A stretch of DNA of 64,000 bases from Spirometra erinaceieuropaei (Eukaryota > Platyhelminthes > Cestoda > Diphyllobothriidea > Diphyllobothriidae): contig CACRXP010000066.1 in NCBI GenBank assembly GCA_902702965.1, forward strand, positions 776,227-840,226. The letters are read 5' to 3'. The position numbers were made by a program, and so were the translations under genes. Under the pieces are notes generated by a model. The model did not search any database. It had not been told where the DNA came from and worked only from the letters and a program-made list of their open reading frames with translations. This document shows positions 32,638 to 44,349 of this stretch, piece by piece. How positions within the stretch are numbered: the stretch's first letter is position 1; the number at the start of each line of letters is the position of its first letter.

Positions 32638-32690
32638 CTGCCTCTGATGATGGATTCAAGTGAGAATCCGAAACGTCAGACGAATAAAGC
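32638..32690 (+). ncRNA. Hammerhead-like motif upstream of CLYBL
   Basis: CTGATGA at 32644-32650, one T, stem II GGATTC/GAATCC with loop AAGTGA, GAAAC 32670-32674, GTC, AGAC, followed by GAATAAAGCCCTTGTGCCAG, the same downstream block as in PLE E and at 22.8 kb. Stem I has one C-A mismatch. An orphan PLE terminal-repeat remnant on the strand opposite to CLYBL. Confidence 0.65.
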
Positions 32691-32699
32691 CCTTGTGCC

Positions 32700-34430
32700 A
32701 GCGATCGCTTCTTCTGATCAAAAAGTAATGCCTCAGTGGAAGAGGCAGCTTCTAATTATAGTAACCACTTCAGCGTCTGAAAACTTCAAGATCGGGCACC
32801 GGATTGAAGTGGCATCAGTGGTGCTGGCCTAGTTTTGGGACAGGAGACATTCCGCCCGTTTAGCCCCGACCTCCCGCAGAGCAGCTAACCAGTAATATAT
32901 GTACAAATACACAGAAACGGAAGTAGGCCTTTACAGGTTGGCTGCTGCCTTTAGTCAACCATGCCCCAACTCCCGGGAGGCGGGGCATGCGGCTTGAAAA
33001 CGAAGGTGTTGCTTCTAGGTGATCCCAGACCGATGGTTCGTCCGTCGCAAATAACAAGGAATAGCACTGTTCCGAGGGGCAATTGTAACTTGTGCGTGAT
33101 CCTGTTTACAGTGAGGTAGACTTGTGAAGGATCTACCTCGTTCCGTTTTCCCCCATGTGACATGCTATCATGGCAAGGCAAGACCACCCTAGACTTAATA
33201 GGCATGGGCTCAAAACAGTATCGTTCGATGAAGATTGATAAGCCAGAAATTCCTGCCCTCAGAATTCCTATCTGCTTCATTTAGCGGACTTAATTAAATG
33301 AGATCGGAGACTCGCGGAAAAAAAACATTCACAGGGAGTGCTGGCATAGTAAACTCGAATATGCCACACTTTTGCAGTCCGTTCGGCGTCTGCAATGAGT
33401 GGAAGCAGGGTCGACTAACCCCGAAAAGAAGACTGACCATCGAGACAACCGAAGTAACGGGGTTTTGTATTTCTGCAGGGAACTTGTGAGACAGATGGTC
33501 GAGAAGTCGACAGGTCGCCGAACCTTGGAACTTTCTGATGGCGGTTTCTACCATGAAATCTGTGACGATAGTAGCGAGTAAACTTCGTCATCATCAAGAC
33601 TACAACACAGCGTTTCCACTTGTCTCCCCAAATAAGGAGAAAATCCCAATCCCATCACTGGCTGCTTGGCAGAACCGGGCAGTCGACATGGGGAATTCAT
33701 CCCTGCGGTACAAAAACGAATTACTGGTAATAAAAATTCGGACGCACTAGAGGTCGCGGCTTGGAGCGTTGTCAACGGGCGGGGCAACTCGGTCTTAATG
33801 GAAGTAGTTCGGAGTGACTAGATGAGTGAGGGTCAAAACCCTGTGGCACTTTTACGCATGCATGATCCGAACAGCCCTTACGGGAGCCTAGCGGGGACTG
33901 GGTCGTGTGTGGCAAGCGCAGACGGGCCCTTCAACTTTGTCAGCCACTGCGACCGCGTCAATCTCTGGTCATCCCGCCACTGGAGTGAGGTAGATGAGGG
34001 AAAAGAGTGCGCGGTAGATGAAGCCGAAGGTCCCCAGAGGATTATTTCGGACTGGGAGGCCCGAGGATCGGACTGCAATGGACTTTACGGCATTCCCACG
34101 CGCGTGGAATTCGTGCTGCTCCCTTGCAGAAGTCTGGTAGGAGCCAGTTAGTGTGCGGCACACGTAGACGAACTGTCAATCACTGTCAGTCAGTGCGCTC
34201 GAGCCTACCTCCGGTCGTCTTGGCTAATGGGTGGGGGAGGAGGCAGACGGTGAGGTAGGTGCTTCGAAAGTCCGTTCCACAACAAACTACTTCAGTTGGA
34301 AGTCGCCCCTCCTGGTGCCACTCTCTGGGGCACGCGACAGGTCTGCCCGAAACATTAGTTGGAGGATTATCAACACGGTCACATGTCAAAGTAAAATGTG
34401 GTCATCAGAATTTTCCATCTTTCCTATATT
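32700..34430. other. No recognisable gene
   Basis: Only short frames without known motifs. A near-palindrome GCCCCAACTCCCGGGAGGCGGGGC lies at about 32963-32986. Otherwise unassigned. Confidence 0.35.
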
Positions 34431-34439
34431 ATGCATGAC

Positions 34440-34790
34440 GACAGATTGACCGTCGATTTCGACGACGTCCACAGTGTGCTTCATAGCAGGGCGAGAGCAG
34501 GGACGGTGACTTGCGCGTGAGTTAGTTTGTAGTGATAGTACACTTGCACAGCATCTACCGCACTCTCCCCCCCCCACCTTCACCCGGTGTTAAGACAGAG
34601 TCAAGGAGGCCGGAGGGAGGAGAGGACGAAGGTGACCGGCGCGACGTGAACCCGCGCCTAGACGTACCATCACACCCCCCATCCACAACGCACAGTGACC
34701 AGGACTTTGTACTACAACAAAAACAGGAGGCAGCACGGACACCAATGGGCGTGACGTGATCCGGCACATGGGCGTGCCATCAACCCCCAA
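34440..34790 (+). repeat. GC-rich SINE-like dispersed repeat, copy 3
   Basis: GACCGTCGATTTCGACGACG, GTGTGCTTCATAGCAGGG, GACGGTGACTTGCGCG, GCATCTACCGCACTC and ACCCGGTGTTAAGACAGAG are shared with the other copies. Plus orientation like most copies. Confidence 0.6.
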
Positions 34791-35049
34791 TGTTGGCATT
34801 TGTTACGGATCCGCATTCCCGACAACGCCTGCCGGACCCCGATCTACTCCTCCTTCTATTGGTCCAGCACATCTACCACGTGGACCGTTCTAGGAGCATG
34901 GGCATTATCTTCCTGTCTGCTAAATGACCTGCTAAAAGTTAGAATGTGCTTGACTGCAGTGTTTTACAATTGCTGCGGAGCTGCAAAGAAGCGAAAAGGC
35001 GAGTTCGAGGGAGCCGTAGGGCTCGAGCGCTGAAAAGACAAATCTATTT

Positions 35050-35582
35050 TGATGGTAGAGGAGCGCTCACCAATCGTTCTTACGGAACTCACTCGTTCCG
35101 TTGTGCCTTACGGGCTGTCTCCCGAGCCCAACCATCAGCCGCACAGCGGCGCATGATACAGGCAGTATTTTATTACCGACAAAGACAGGGGAGACGGAAA
35201 TGGCCATTCCTCGCTTATTAGCCATCGTCAGTCGGCCACACCCAACCTCGAAGTGTGCAACACCTGGGGGTCGAACTCTCGACCTGTTAGTTAGAAGTCC
35301 AGCGCCTCTAACCACTGAGCCATTGGCTCGTTGTCCTGTCGGTTTCGATCGCGAATATACAATGGTGGAGAGGCGCTCACAGATCGTTCTTACGGAACTC
35401 ACTCGTTCCGCTGTGCCTTACGGGCTGTCTCCCGAGCCTAACCAGTATGTCGCGAGTTCGAACCCCAGGTGTTCCACATCTCGGGGTTGGGTATGACTGG
35501 CTGACGACGGCTAATAAGCCAGAAACGGCCATTCCAGTCTCCCTTGTCTTTTTCGGTAATAACATCCTGCAGAAATCTATTA
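35050..35582. repeat. Two tRNA-derived SINE copies in inverted orientation between direct repeats
   Basis: Minus copy 35345-35160: A box GGCTCAGTGGTTAGAGGC, B box GAGAGTTCGACCCCC, then a body containing GAGGTTGGGTGTGGCC, GGCTAATAAGCGAGGAATGG and TCTTTGTCGGTAATAAAATA. The plus copy 35451-35582 has the B box and the same body. A direct repeat with CGTTCTTACGGAACTCACTC lies at 35050-35132 and again at 35360-35443. This SINE is different from the tRNA-Ser type at 22.4 kb. Confidence 0.6.
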
Positions 35583-35584
35583 AC

Positions 35585-35622
35585 TTGGCGTTTCAGATCA
35601 ACCCTCGTGACAATCATCAGAG
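35585..35622 (-). ncRNA. Decayed hammerhead-like motif next to a SINE
   Basis: CTGATGA (35620-35614) and GAAAC (35594-35590) are spaced as in the other copies, but stem II hardly pairs and GTC reads GCC. A relic only, directly abutting the 3' end of the plus-strand SINE copy. Confidence 0.35.
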
Positions 35623-35629
35623 AGAGAGC

Positions 35630-36779
35630 AACAGCCAAAGGTGGTGGAGGCATGGCGTGCAGCGCTTATGACATGCAGAGACTACACGGCCCTACACTCA
35701 TCTAAGATAGCAACTGTTGCATTCATCGCAGATGATTGCACTTTGTGAGACGATTGTTTGATCACGCGACCCCCAAAGTTGTCAGCGCCCACGGTTAATT
35801 AGTGGCGAAGGTGATGGCTATGATAAGTACTCGTAAATTTATCCACCAACGCTGCAATGGAAGCAGTGTACTTTTGCTTGGTACAGATCTGAGCATGCCC
35901 GGTGTGTGCGGTCTAGATGTCGCAAATCATGCCTCTCAGCGAGTGAAGATCTGCGACAAAGGATCTGGAGAGCTCGACACACGCCTTTCTTCAGTGACTG
36001 AGGCTGAAATACCGCGCTGAGACAGACTTCAAGCTTATTTCCTCTTGTGAGTATTGGTCCCAAATAAAGGACAAAAAACATTGAACCCAGGCGACAAGGG
36101 AAGTGTCAAAACCGCATTAATCGTCTTTTGGATGACCTGAGATATTCCAGAGTGCGCACTATCTCCCTTAAGACGACACCGGTGCACATAACTCGAAGGA
36201 TAGTTGCCCAGCGACGGCCGCGGTCAAAAACCTCCAGTTTTCGCTTATCTTCCAAGCGCACAGCCCATCATGCACAACTATGCAGCAGGATCTGTCAGAC
36301 AAACGGTATGATACATGCGGACTTCTGTGGCGATGAGGATGCCGTATGGGGTCTATAGACACTTTAAGGATTGTAAAAACTCCGTGAGTAGTGGCGTCGA
36401 TTTGAGGGATCACACCATCCATATGCGGTGGCGATTCTTGTAGTTGGCCACATTTTTCGTCAAAGATGAAGACGGCATTAGAGAAGAAACGATGCGGAGA
36501 AGTTAACAAAGCCCGCAGCCGTCGGTTGCTGGTAGTCACAAAGTTAATATTAGGTAATTCGGAAAGTACAGGCCGATTTTACGACTCTCTATTGAAAGTT
36601 GGAAGTAATCGCTACTTTTGAAAAGTTTCACATGCCTAATCCTTAATGTGATATGAAAATTCTGATAATTTTCCCATAATTTCCTTCAGAGTACAACTTT
36701 GAAGCATAACGAAAATGAAAAAAAGAAATGCGTTTACTTTTCTTCCATGAATTAAAATCCGGTCATGATGCTTTCTAAA
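35630..36779. other. No recognisable gene
   Basis: Short frames on both strands (for example minus 36168-36539, 123 codons) carry no identifiable domain. Towards 36600-36780 the sequence becomes AT-rich, possibly the 5' end of the mariner element that follows. Confidence 0.35.
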
Positions 36780-37640
36780 CAGCAGCCAATATCAACAGAG
36801 CATGGGGAAACGGGTCCACAAGTGGCAGGGCAGTACGAAGGTGGCTTCAGGAATTCCGTACTGGTAACGAGAGGACAGTCATGCACTCTTGACAATGAAC
36901 TTTTGAAGGCATTTTCTAGAGAAAATCAAAGTTAAAGTGCCAAAGAAATGTCAGTGATGCCAGTATGCTAAAAAAAAGTCCGACCATCTGATGCAAATTG
37001 GTGGGGTGAAGAAGCTCGATAAATCGCTCCTACTTGAGCTTAATGAATAGCAAAAAGTTCGACGTTTTTATGTGTGATCGATGCTTTCTAAACGAAAGTC
37101 AAGCGATTCATTTCCTGATCAAATAGTGGTGTGTGACAAAAAGTGGATCGTTTATGACCCTGAAAAAGCTCCCAGACGTTTCCCGAAACCGAAGTCGCCG
37201 CAGCAGAAGATTGTGACAGTCTCGTGGTTTCGCTATTGGTGTTGTCCACTACAGCTTTCTCCAGGCTTATGAGAACATCGCAGCAGAGGTGTACTGCAAA
37301 CAATTCGGGGAAATTTACGTTTAATTGAGAAAATGAGACCTGCACTAGTTGATCGATGCGGCCCAATTCCGCTTCACGAAAATGCACGACCGTATGTTCC
37401 CACTGCAGAAACCCACTGACTTGGGATACTGGATTTTACTACATCCTTCATACTCTCACGACCTACCACCCATCTTTCAAGCACCTGGAAACTTTTTAAG
37501 CAACATAACTTTCAAGAACAAAACTGAGGTGGAAGCCGGACTCAAATATTTTTGGCATCAAAGTCAGTGAATTTTTATCGACAAGGCATAAGCGGTCTTG
37601 TTCATCGATGGGGAGACGCATTGGTGTTTAGGGATGATAC
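36780..37640 (+). pseudogene. Mariner/Tc1-type transposase, heavily decayed
   Basis: In several frames: RRWLQEFRTGNERTV-like text (helix-turn-helix region) near 36830, then FPDQIVVCDKKWIVYD near 37096-37150 (first catalytic Asp context), PKPKSPQQKIVTVSWF, GVVHYSFLQAYENIAAEVYC, LGYWILLHPSYSHDL near 37415-37460 (third Asp of the D,D34D triad) and GNFLSNITFKNKTEVE. At least six stops or shifts. TIRs were not identified. Confidence 0.75.
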
Positions 37641-37739
37641 TTTGACTAATTTTAACATACATAGTGCTAAATGTTTTCAATAATAAATGTTTGTATCTGA
37701 AATCGACGGGTATTTTCCGACCAACTTGCTCGGAACCTG

Positions 37740-37930
37740 ACCCCCTTGGACGTAGTCCTAGAATTAGACATAGGTTGAGGATGGCGATGGCAAAAGCTTT
37801 TGTAGTCATACTGACTAGACTTATGCCTCGGCAGTTAACGCACCTTATCTTATCTCCAATCTTGAAGACAGATAAAAGACTGAACAATCCCCAGTCATCA
37901 GAAATGAACTCGTCTCCCACGCTTTTTCAA
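37740..37930 (-). pseudogene. RTE-like LINE reverse transcriptase scrap, copy 1
   Basis: Minus strand reads DEFISDDWGLFSLLSVFKIG, DKIRCVNCRGISLVSMTTKA and FAIAILN, matching the block VFKKGD-x-NYRGISL of RTE-type reverse transcriptases. Only this block is present. It abuts the AT-rich foldback. Confidence 0.6.
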
Positions 37931-38904
37931 CCACTCCGTGCCACTAAAACTGCAATGTCTACATAGCACCGTAGGTGGGCTAACCCATGAAATGTCAACT
38001 AAAATTCCGAATTGCCTTTTCGTTTCGAAAAGATTAATTATGAAGAGCTGTAAAACTAATCAGCATGCAGTATAATTCTATAATAATTCAGTCACCTCGA
38101 GATGCCGGCTTTCAAACAAACTTCTCTCCGGCTGCATGAAAAACTATACTCTGTAAAAAATGACTACGTATGTATCATGCATATTTCCCATTGATTTTCG
38201 ATGCCCATAAAGATTCACTTATACTTCATGGAAAACATGCATAAAAATATTCATTTTTTCGCTCTGTCAGTAGAAAATGACGTCTTCTTTCAATTTTATA
38301 CTCAAAGGAAGGGCACATTTCGGTTTTAAAAAAGTTTCCAATTGTGAGATTTTTTAATGCCGTGAAATGACCGTTCATAAAATATCATGTCTCTGCATTT
38401 ACCAATGTGGCTTGTTAAGTAAAAAATATGGCTCAAATCCACCGCTAAATTTTATGAATCCTATATGGTCTCTTCTTAATATAGTAGAGAAATGTATGTT
38501 TTTCCGTACGCGGAAAACATACAGTTTGTAGTTTGGAAACCCTGAATACAAGTGTAACGGCAGGTCGGGTTCAGCATTATTCGGGGATTGTAAAAGTTTT
38601 TCAAAACCGAATTATACCCTTCCCTCGAGTATAAAATTGGAATAGGACGTAATTTCCTGCTGAATGAGCAAAAATGAATATTTTTATGCATGTTTTCTAT
38701 GACATATACTTGGATTTTTAGGGGCACCGAAAATCAATGAGAAAAATGCATGCTACTCAAGTAGTCATTGTTTGCAGAGTATGGTTTTTGCATGCAGTCC
38801 GAAAGAAGTACGTTCGAAAGTCGGCATCCTGAGGTAACTGAATTATTATAGAATTATGCTGCACAATGATAAGTTTTACAACTCCACCTAATTAACCTTA
38901 TCGA

Positions 38905-39135
38905 CCTCGTCCTAGAATTAGACATAGGTTGAAAACCCCCTGAGGATAAAAGCTTTTGCAGCCATATTGACTAGACTTATGCCTCCGCAGTTATCGCACT
39001 TTCTCTTATCTCCCGTCTTGGAGACAGATATAAGACTGGTCAATCCCCAGTCATCAGGAATGAACTCGTCTCCCCACGCTTGTTCAACCACCCTGTGCGA
39101 CTAAAACTCCAATGTTTACATAGTACTTGCGGGCT
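38905..39135 (-). pseudogene. RTE-like RT scrap, copy 2 (direct repeat of 37740-37970)
   Basis: TCCTAGAATTAGACATAGGT, then ACTAGACTTATGCCTC, CAGTCATCAGGAATGAACTC and TTTACATAGTAC match 37750-37970 block by block, with a short different stretch after the first block. The RT text is present in broken frames. It lies between the two foldback parts, so this piece was duplicated together with its neighbouring sequence. Confidence 0.55.
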
Positions 39136-39554
39136 TCGGCAGAACCGCTGTCCTCCTCGGGTTCTGCAGGATGGATTCAGGGATTCTCAGCTGCTTCGCT
39201 GACTTTGGATAACGCTAGCGATCACATACTACCGTTTTTTCCTCCGAAAAAACGAAGACTGGATTTTTGTTTTCAGAGCCTCTGGTGTGTTGGGCTATAG
39301 TTGGCTTGCAACAACCAAGGCGTTTTGCGCGTGCCAATTTGGGCAGTGATGAGGCGAACGTTCGGGTGCGTTGGAATGGGAACACGGCCGTGTCCGCGGA
39401 CGAAGTAACCTGAATTGTAGTTCTGTCTTCGGATCCCTTCATGAGTTTTCTTGGAGGTGGGGCCGTCTCGTAGAGTATGTGGGAACTTGAGTGTTGACGT
39501 CAGTTCCCCCCACTGCTAATGCGTGCTTGGACATCCACGTCTAAGGCAACTTTT

Positions 39555-39605
39555 CCGATGATGAGTTTGAGAATGAACCAAGAACGTCAGGCGAATAAGA
39601 TTTCT
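39555..39605 (+). ncRNA. Decayed hammerhead-like motif
   Basis: CCGATGATGAGTTTGAGAAT, ACCAAGAACGTCAGGCGAAT, then AAGATTTCTGTCCCAGG: the GTCAGGCGAATAA block and the spacing follow the other copies, but CUGAUGA reads CCGATGA and GAAA is broken. Relic. Confidence 0.35.
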
Positions 39606-40659
39606 GTCCCAGGGCTTGAGTGTTCCTCCCAATTGCGTTCAATACTACGAAGACAGTTTTAAAAAAGTTTTCCAATTCCCGAATAATTTTGAACGCACTC
39701 TACCGTCATACTTGGATTCAGGGTTTCCAAACTACAAGCCGTATATTTTCCGCGTACGGAAAACCATACATTTGTCTACGGTAATAAAGGGGGACCATAT
39801 AGGATTCATAAAATTGAGCAGTGGATTTGGTCCATATTGTTAACTTTACAAGCCACATTGGTAAATGCAGAGACATGACGATTTATGAACGGCCATTTCA
39901 TGGTACTTAAGTCCCACAATTAAAAATTTTTTTAAAGCCGAATTGTGCCCTTCCTTCTATTATAAAATTGGAAGAAGGCGTCATTTCCTACCGAATGGGT
40001 GGAAGAATGAATATTTTTATGCATATTTTCCATGAAATATAGTTGAATCTTAACGGATATCGAAAATCAATGAGAAAAATTCATGCTACTTAAGTAGTCG
40101 TTTTTTACGGGGCGTAGTTTTTGTATGCAGCCGGATGGAAGTTCATTCGACAGCCGGCATCCTGAGGTAACCAAATATTATAGAATTATGCTGTAGGCTG
40201 ACTAGTTTTCCAACCCTACTTAATTAATCTTTTCGAAACGAAAACGCATTTCGGAATTTCGGTTGACATTTCATGAGTTAGCCCACCTACTGTATGTAGA
40301 AGTTTGGGGAACACGGTATTCGGTTATGTAAGCCGTTTAAACCATTGACTAAATAAATCGAGGCACAACCATCTACTGAAAATCAGCCAAGTAGGAGCGC
40401 TTGGCTGGCTTTCGTGCCAGCACCAGGCGGAGGGTGCGCACGGTGTTGATGTCTGAGAGCATAGCAACTGTCTAATGGCAGCTGTTTAAGTAAAATGGCA
40501 GCACAACAGAAACCTGACAACGTGGCAGCCACTGGCAGGCAGTAGTCTGCTACTGGAATCCTTTTTCTAAAGACAACCAGACAATCTGAACTTGAGTTGA
40601 GTACGCTGAGCAGCATAAGCGTCCCAGAAGCTCATGTCACCGGAGGCGGTCCGGCGACA

Positions 40660-40860
40660 GTTCGACCGTAACTAACGAAGGCGTCCACGGCATGCCCCGC
40701 GGAGTGGGCGCAATACCAATGACCTGCGCATGAAGCAGTTTGTAGTGATAGTAGACTTGTGCAGCGTCTAACGCACCCTCTCCTCCCCCACCCACCAGGC
40801 CCCGACTGGAGGACAATGTCAAGACGATCGGAGGTGGGCCTGGGCGCAGTAGTTGACAAA
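40660..40860 (+). repeat. GC-rich SINE-like dispersed repeat, copy 4
   Basis: TTTGTAGTGATAGTAGACTT, GCAGCGTCTAACGCACCC and GATCGGAGGTGGGCCTGGGC are recognisable; the 5' part is diverged and the 3' part is missing. Confidence 0.5.
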
Positions 40861-41599
40861 GTCAACCAGCCAGTCTACGCATGGCACACAGCACATCAGG
40901 TTTTCACTGGAAGGGGATTCCGATCTAACGTCTGTGAGTGTCACAAAGGCATCATTAAAAGGGAGCCACTGAGACTGACTCTCCGTCCTCCTGTAGGTCA
41001 TCCCAAATGCACACGCACACAGTACCGGCCACGCGGAACCAATCATCGCGTTAGTTAGCAGCCTTACAAGCCACGACCTTGAGCGCGTCGTGAGGGGCTT
41101 GAGCATGACTGATTTATCATTGGAGGAATGCGCTGATGTGACGCGGGGATGGGTTCCCCGGTGTCAACCTCACTTTTTGTTGCCTCTCCCATGCAACAGG
41201 CTGTCATGCATGCGTGTATGCGTTGGAGACGGCAAAAAGGTCACTTAGAGTAGTCTTGACATTGCCAAACAAGAACGAATTAGCAGTATTCGGGGTCAGG
41301 AATGACGGATACCCGAGTTAGAGCTGTTCACTCCCAGAGGATGAGAAAAACCGGGGGCAAGAGCCTGTCCATAATAGGAACAAGCTAAATTTCCTACACA
41401 GACTAAGTGAGAATTTTTGTAGGGTAGCATGCCCAAGCGGAGTCAAGTTTATGATCTGTTGAAGTAGCCTAGAGGAAGCGCGAGGGTTAACCGGGAAGCT
41501 TATTGGCTACCGACGAGTCGATGAGTGGAGATTGCCTACGAAACCCGAACCCGGATGAACCGCTTTGAGGTCAGAGAAAGGGATATCATTCATTTGACC

Positions 41600-41703
41600 C
41601 AGTTGCGAGGAGATTCTGCGGTCTCGGTGAGATTCGAACCCCATGACAGAAAGAGCAAGGCTTGAGTACAGCTGACGCTCTAAACACCTGAGGTACGAGG
41701 TCC
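41600..41703 (-). repeat. tRNA-Ser-like SINE, copy 2
   Basis: Minus strand 41703-41619: GGGACCTCGTACCTCAGGTG, anticodon loop GTACTCA (ACT), long variable arm, B box GGGGTTCGAATCTCAC, then AACTGGGTCAAATGAATGAT, the same body as at 22.5 kb. The A box is slightly changed (GTTTAGAGC). Confidence 0.6.
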
Positions 41704-41889
41704 CGCCGGGAGCCGTGAGTTTAATTAAATCTTGGTCAAGTTACCCGCTCAGTCTACTGCAACGTATGGAATCTACCAATGCTGGTACAGTAGACTGACT
41801 GTCCGAGCAGAATTTATTCAGTAATCAGTCTAGAATCCACCAGATGACTACCAGGCTGACTTAATTAATTGAGACATCAAAAAAAGACC

Positions 41890-42335
41890 AGAAATGACAG
41901 TTAGACCGTCGTTGCCGACGATGCCCACCGTATGCTCCACGGAAAGGTGATGCAAGGACGGTGAACTGTGCGTGAATTAGTTTATAGTGAGTGTAGACGT
42001 GCGCAGCATCTACCGCACTCTCCTCCTCCCCCACCTGGACCCGGTGTCAAGACGTAGTTAAGAAGACCGGAGGCGGGGGAGGGCGCAGGTGGATGGCACG
42101 GTCGAACCCCCACCTTGGCGTTCCACTCCCCACCCCCTGGTCCAGACAGCAAATGACCAGGTTTTTGATCATCACCAGCAACAACAACACCCCAACAGGG
42201 GTCAGGAGGACGAGAATGACTGGGCAGCCATGTCCATCACCTGTGTATACCCAGCGGGGACGCAAGCGCATCTACAGGCAGGGAAACAGGTGTCAGGGAA
42301 CTGCCAGCGCATACCAGGCTGCGAGGGCCATGGTT
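41890..42335 (+). repeat. GC-rich SINE-like dispersed repeat, copy 5, longest
   Basis: About 445 nt. It begins near GACCGTCGTTGCCGACGATG, has TGAATTAGTTTATAGTGAGT, GCATCTACCGCACTCTCC, ACCTGGACCCGGTGTCAAGA, ACCGGAGGCGGGGGAGGGCG and AACAACAACAC, and ends near CAGGCTGCGAGGGCC. Short open frames inside are by-products of composition. No A/B box that I can certify, so SINE is a guess from size and dispersal. Confidence 0.6.
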
Positions 42336-43883
42336 TGCTGATACTGGCATAGCACACGCTTTCAAACCTTTTGACCAAGACCAGCAATAAACGTAGTCAC
42401 AAAGACAGGCATGTTCCCTCCGCTCTTCGCCAAATGACACCCCCGTTCACTTAGAGCTGTACTTGTGAGGTTGAAATGGATAGGCAGGTTTCTAGTTTGA
42501 GGGGTACTGCATAACGTACAGCCAAAGTTTCGCGGTGGTCCAGCAGGCTGCTCTCTTGCCTTCGGCCCAAGGCATTGGTAGAAATGGCAGATCAGGTCAC
42601 CATAGGCAGGACGAAGACGGTGTCTGCACGCATTCAGCAGGCGTAGTCTCGTCCGGCTGCGTGTTCCCACGAAATGCCTTGCTGAGCCATTAAGTTATCG
42701 CATGCCATTGGTGATTGAGTAATATTTTTTCATGTAAATTGCAGCGACCCTATATCGGGCGCCTGTCGGCAAATTTGACATCTTAGGTCCCGCCAATAAA
42801 TGACCCAAACTCACTCACTCGTGATGGTTAAACAGCGCTGAACGATCTACAGCCAATCCAAGACCAATAATGCTAGAATGTTCTACGCGAAAGGTACGCC
42901 CGGCTCCGAAAAACGGGTCGGTACTTGCTTTTCATGGAGAAATAACAATTTAATTTGGAGGGGGCGTCCACGCCGACCTGGTATTACCGAAATGAGGCGT
43001 CCAGACAGTAAGAGTGGGGTTACAATGTCCACTTTTAAAGGTTGAAAGGAACTGCACCTATCTGGGAGTCGCTATTGTTTGTACCAGCATACAATCCAGG
43101 GCGTGTCCTGAAGCAGACCGGAGTCGTTCTCTTCTTTGACGCCAAGACACCCGTTTGGAGTACCTTCGCGACCACACATAGTGCTTCAGGTGATGTTCTT
43201 TACAGCTGATTCTCTCAAGGGAGTTCAGTTTGTATCGTGCAGAATAAAAGACAGCCACAGTCACGGAGAAACTAAAGTCACTAAGTGGAAGATTACAACC
43301 TTAGACTAAAGAGGTTATAAAGATTGATCAGATTATTTCCGAGATGTTAATAGCCCTCCAAAGGCGCGACAAACTAAAAAAAAACTCTGGAATACATTGC
43401 TTTATCTTTGGGCCACCAGCTGCCCTCGCTAGAAACGAATAATCATGAATGGCCCAGCAATCCCTTCGTCAACTACGAACGCACATGTCCGGCGAAGGGA
43501 GGTCATTCTGATTTCTAAAGGGGCCGTTTGGTGAAAAAGAGTTGGCGGTAGATTAGATAACGATTCAAAGCCAAAAGCTGCGCTTGAGCCAGTTTTCACT
43601 GTCGGTTGGGTCTTGGGAGCCCTGCGGAATCAGATTATTGGTCTCGACTTAAAGCAAAAACGACAGCGACATTGGATGGATGCTGGAATGCGTGCTAGCA
43701 CTGCTGACTACCCAGTTGAGTTCCTAGTTTACTGGCTCTCAAAAACGATTTCGTGTGTCGCATTACCCAAACAAAAAACTGCCGGAGGAGTGTGCCATCT
43801 CATGTAACGCAGATCGAAGTTCTAGAGTGCCCTAGCGTCCACCAAGATTTATTCTGACCCACCTTAACATTCAGGCTCGCTGG
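42336..43883. other. No recognisable gene
   Basis: Short frames without motifs. Nothing supports a gene before the assembly gap. Confidence 0.35.
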
Positions 43884-43952
43884 NNNNNNNNNNNNNNNNN
43901 NNNNNNNNNNNNNNNNNNNNNNNNNNNNNNNNNNNNNNNNNNNNNNNNNNNN
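43884..43952. other. Assembly gap (69 N)
   Basis: A run of N. Open frames that cross it are meaningless. Confidence 1.
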
Positions 43953-44349
43953 ATCCGGCCATCAAAACGCAACAGATACCACGGCTCACGAGTTGTAGCC
44001 TACCCGACGCCATCCTCGAAGATCGTCGACACTCCCGCCGCAGAAATGAGGGTACTGGCAGACGCGGCAAATCAAAATGTGGCGGAAGCACAGTCCTCTA
44101 GGGGCGGGGCACTGCTTCTGTGCATCGACACGGCCAAGGACGTCTCCAGTCAAAGGGGGCCGGTGAAGGAGAGTCAAGGGCAGAAAACGGGCGATCCGAG
44201 CCCCAACCCCGCGTCTAGACTACCTGTATTCACTGGCAGCGGGGAGACCCGTCCTAAACTACCACAAACCTATACCGAATCACGGCGTAGGCACGGCGGA
44301 GGCGAGAGTCACCAGCAATAACCGCGGACACAGGAGCCAGAAGCCCATC

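Larger units (their letters stand above)
37960..40300. repeat. Large AT-rich foldback region (inverted repeat arms about 640 bp)
   Basis: The left arm from about 37960 (CTACATA...GTAGGTGGGCTAACCCATGA) to about 38620 is matched in inverse orientation by 40300 back to about 39640. Within the left part, 38031-38330 and 38610-38890 are themselves inverted copies, giving a unit A-B-A' of about 860 bp whose ends read TTAATTA...GTTGTAAAAC. The right part is a truncated B'-A' copy. No coding capacity. The arrangement looks like a MITE/foldback family with two insertions. Confidence 0.65.

Noticed and set aside
43864..44091. Minus-strand open frame across the N run
   Set aside because: It is produced by reading through an assembly gap.
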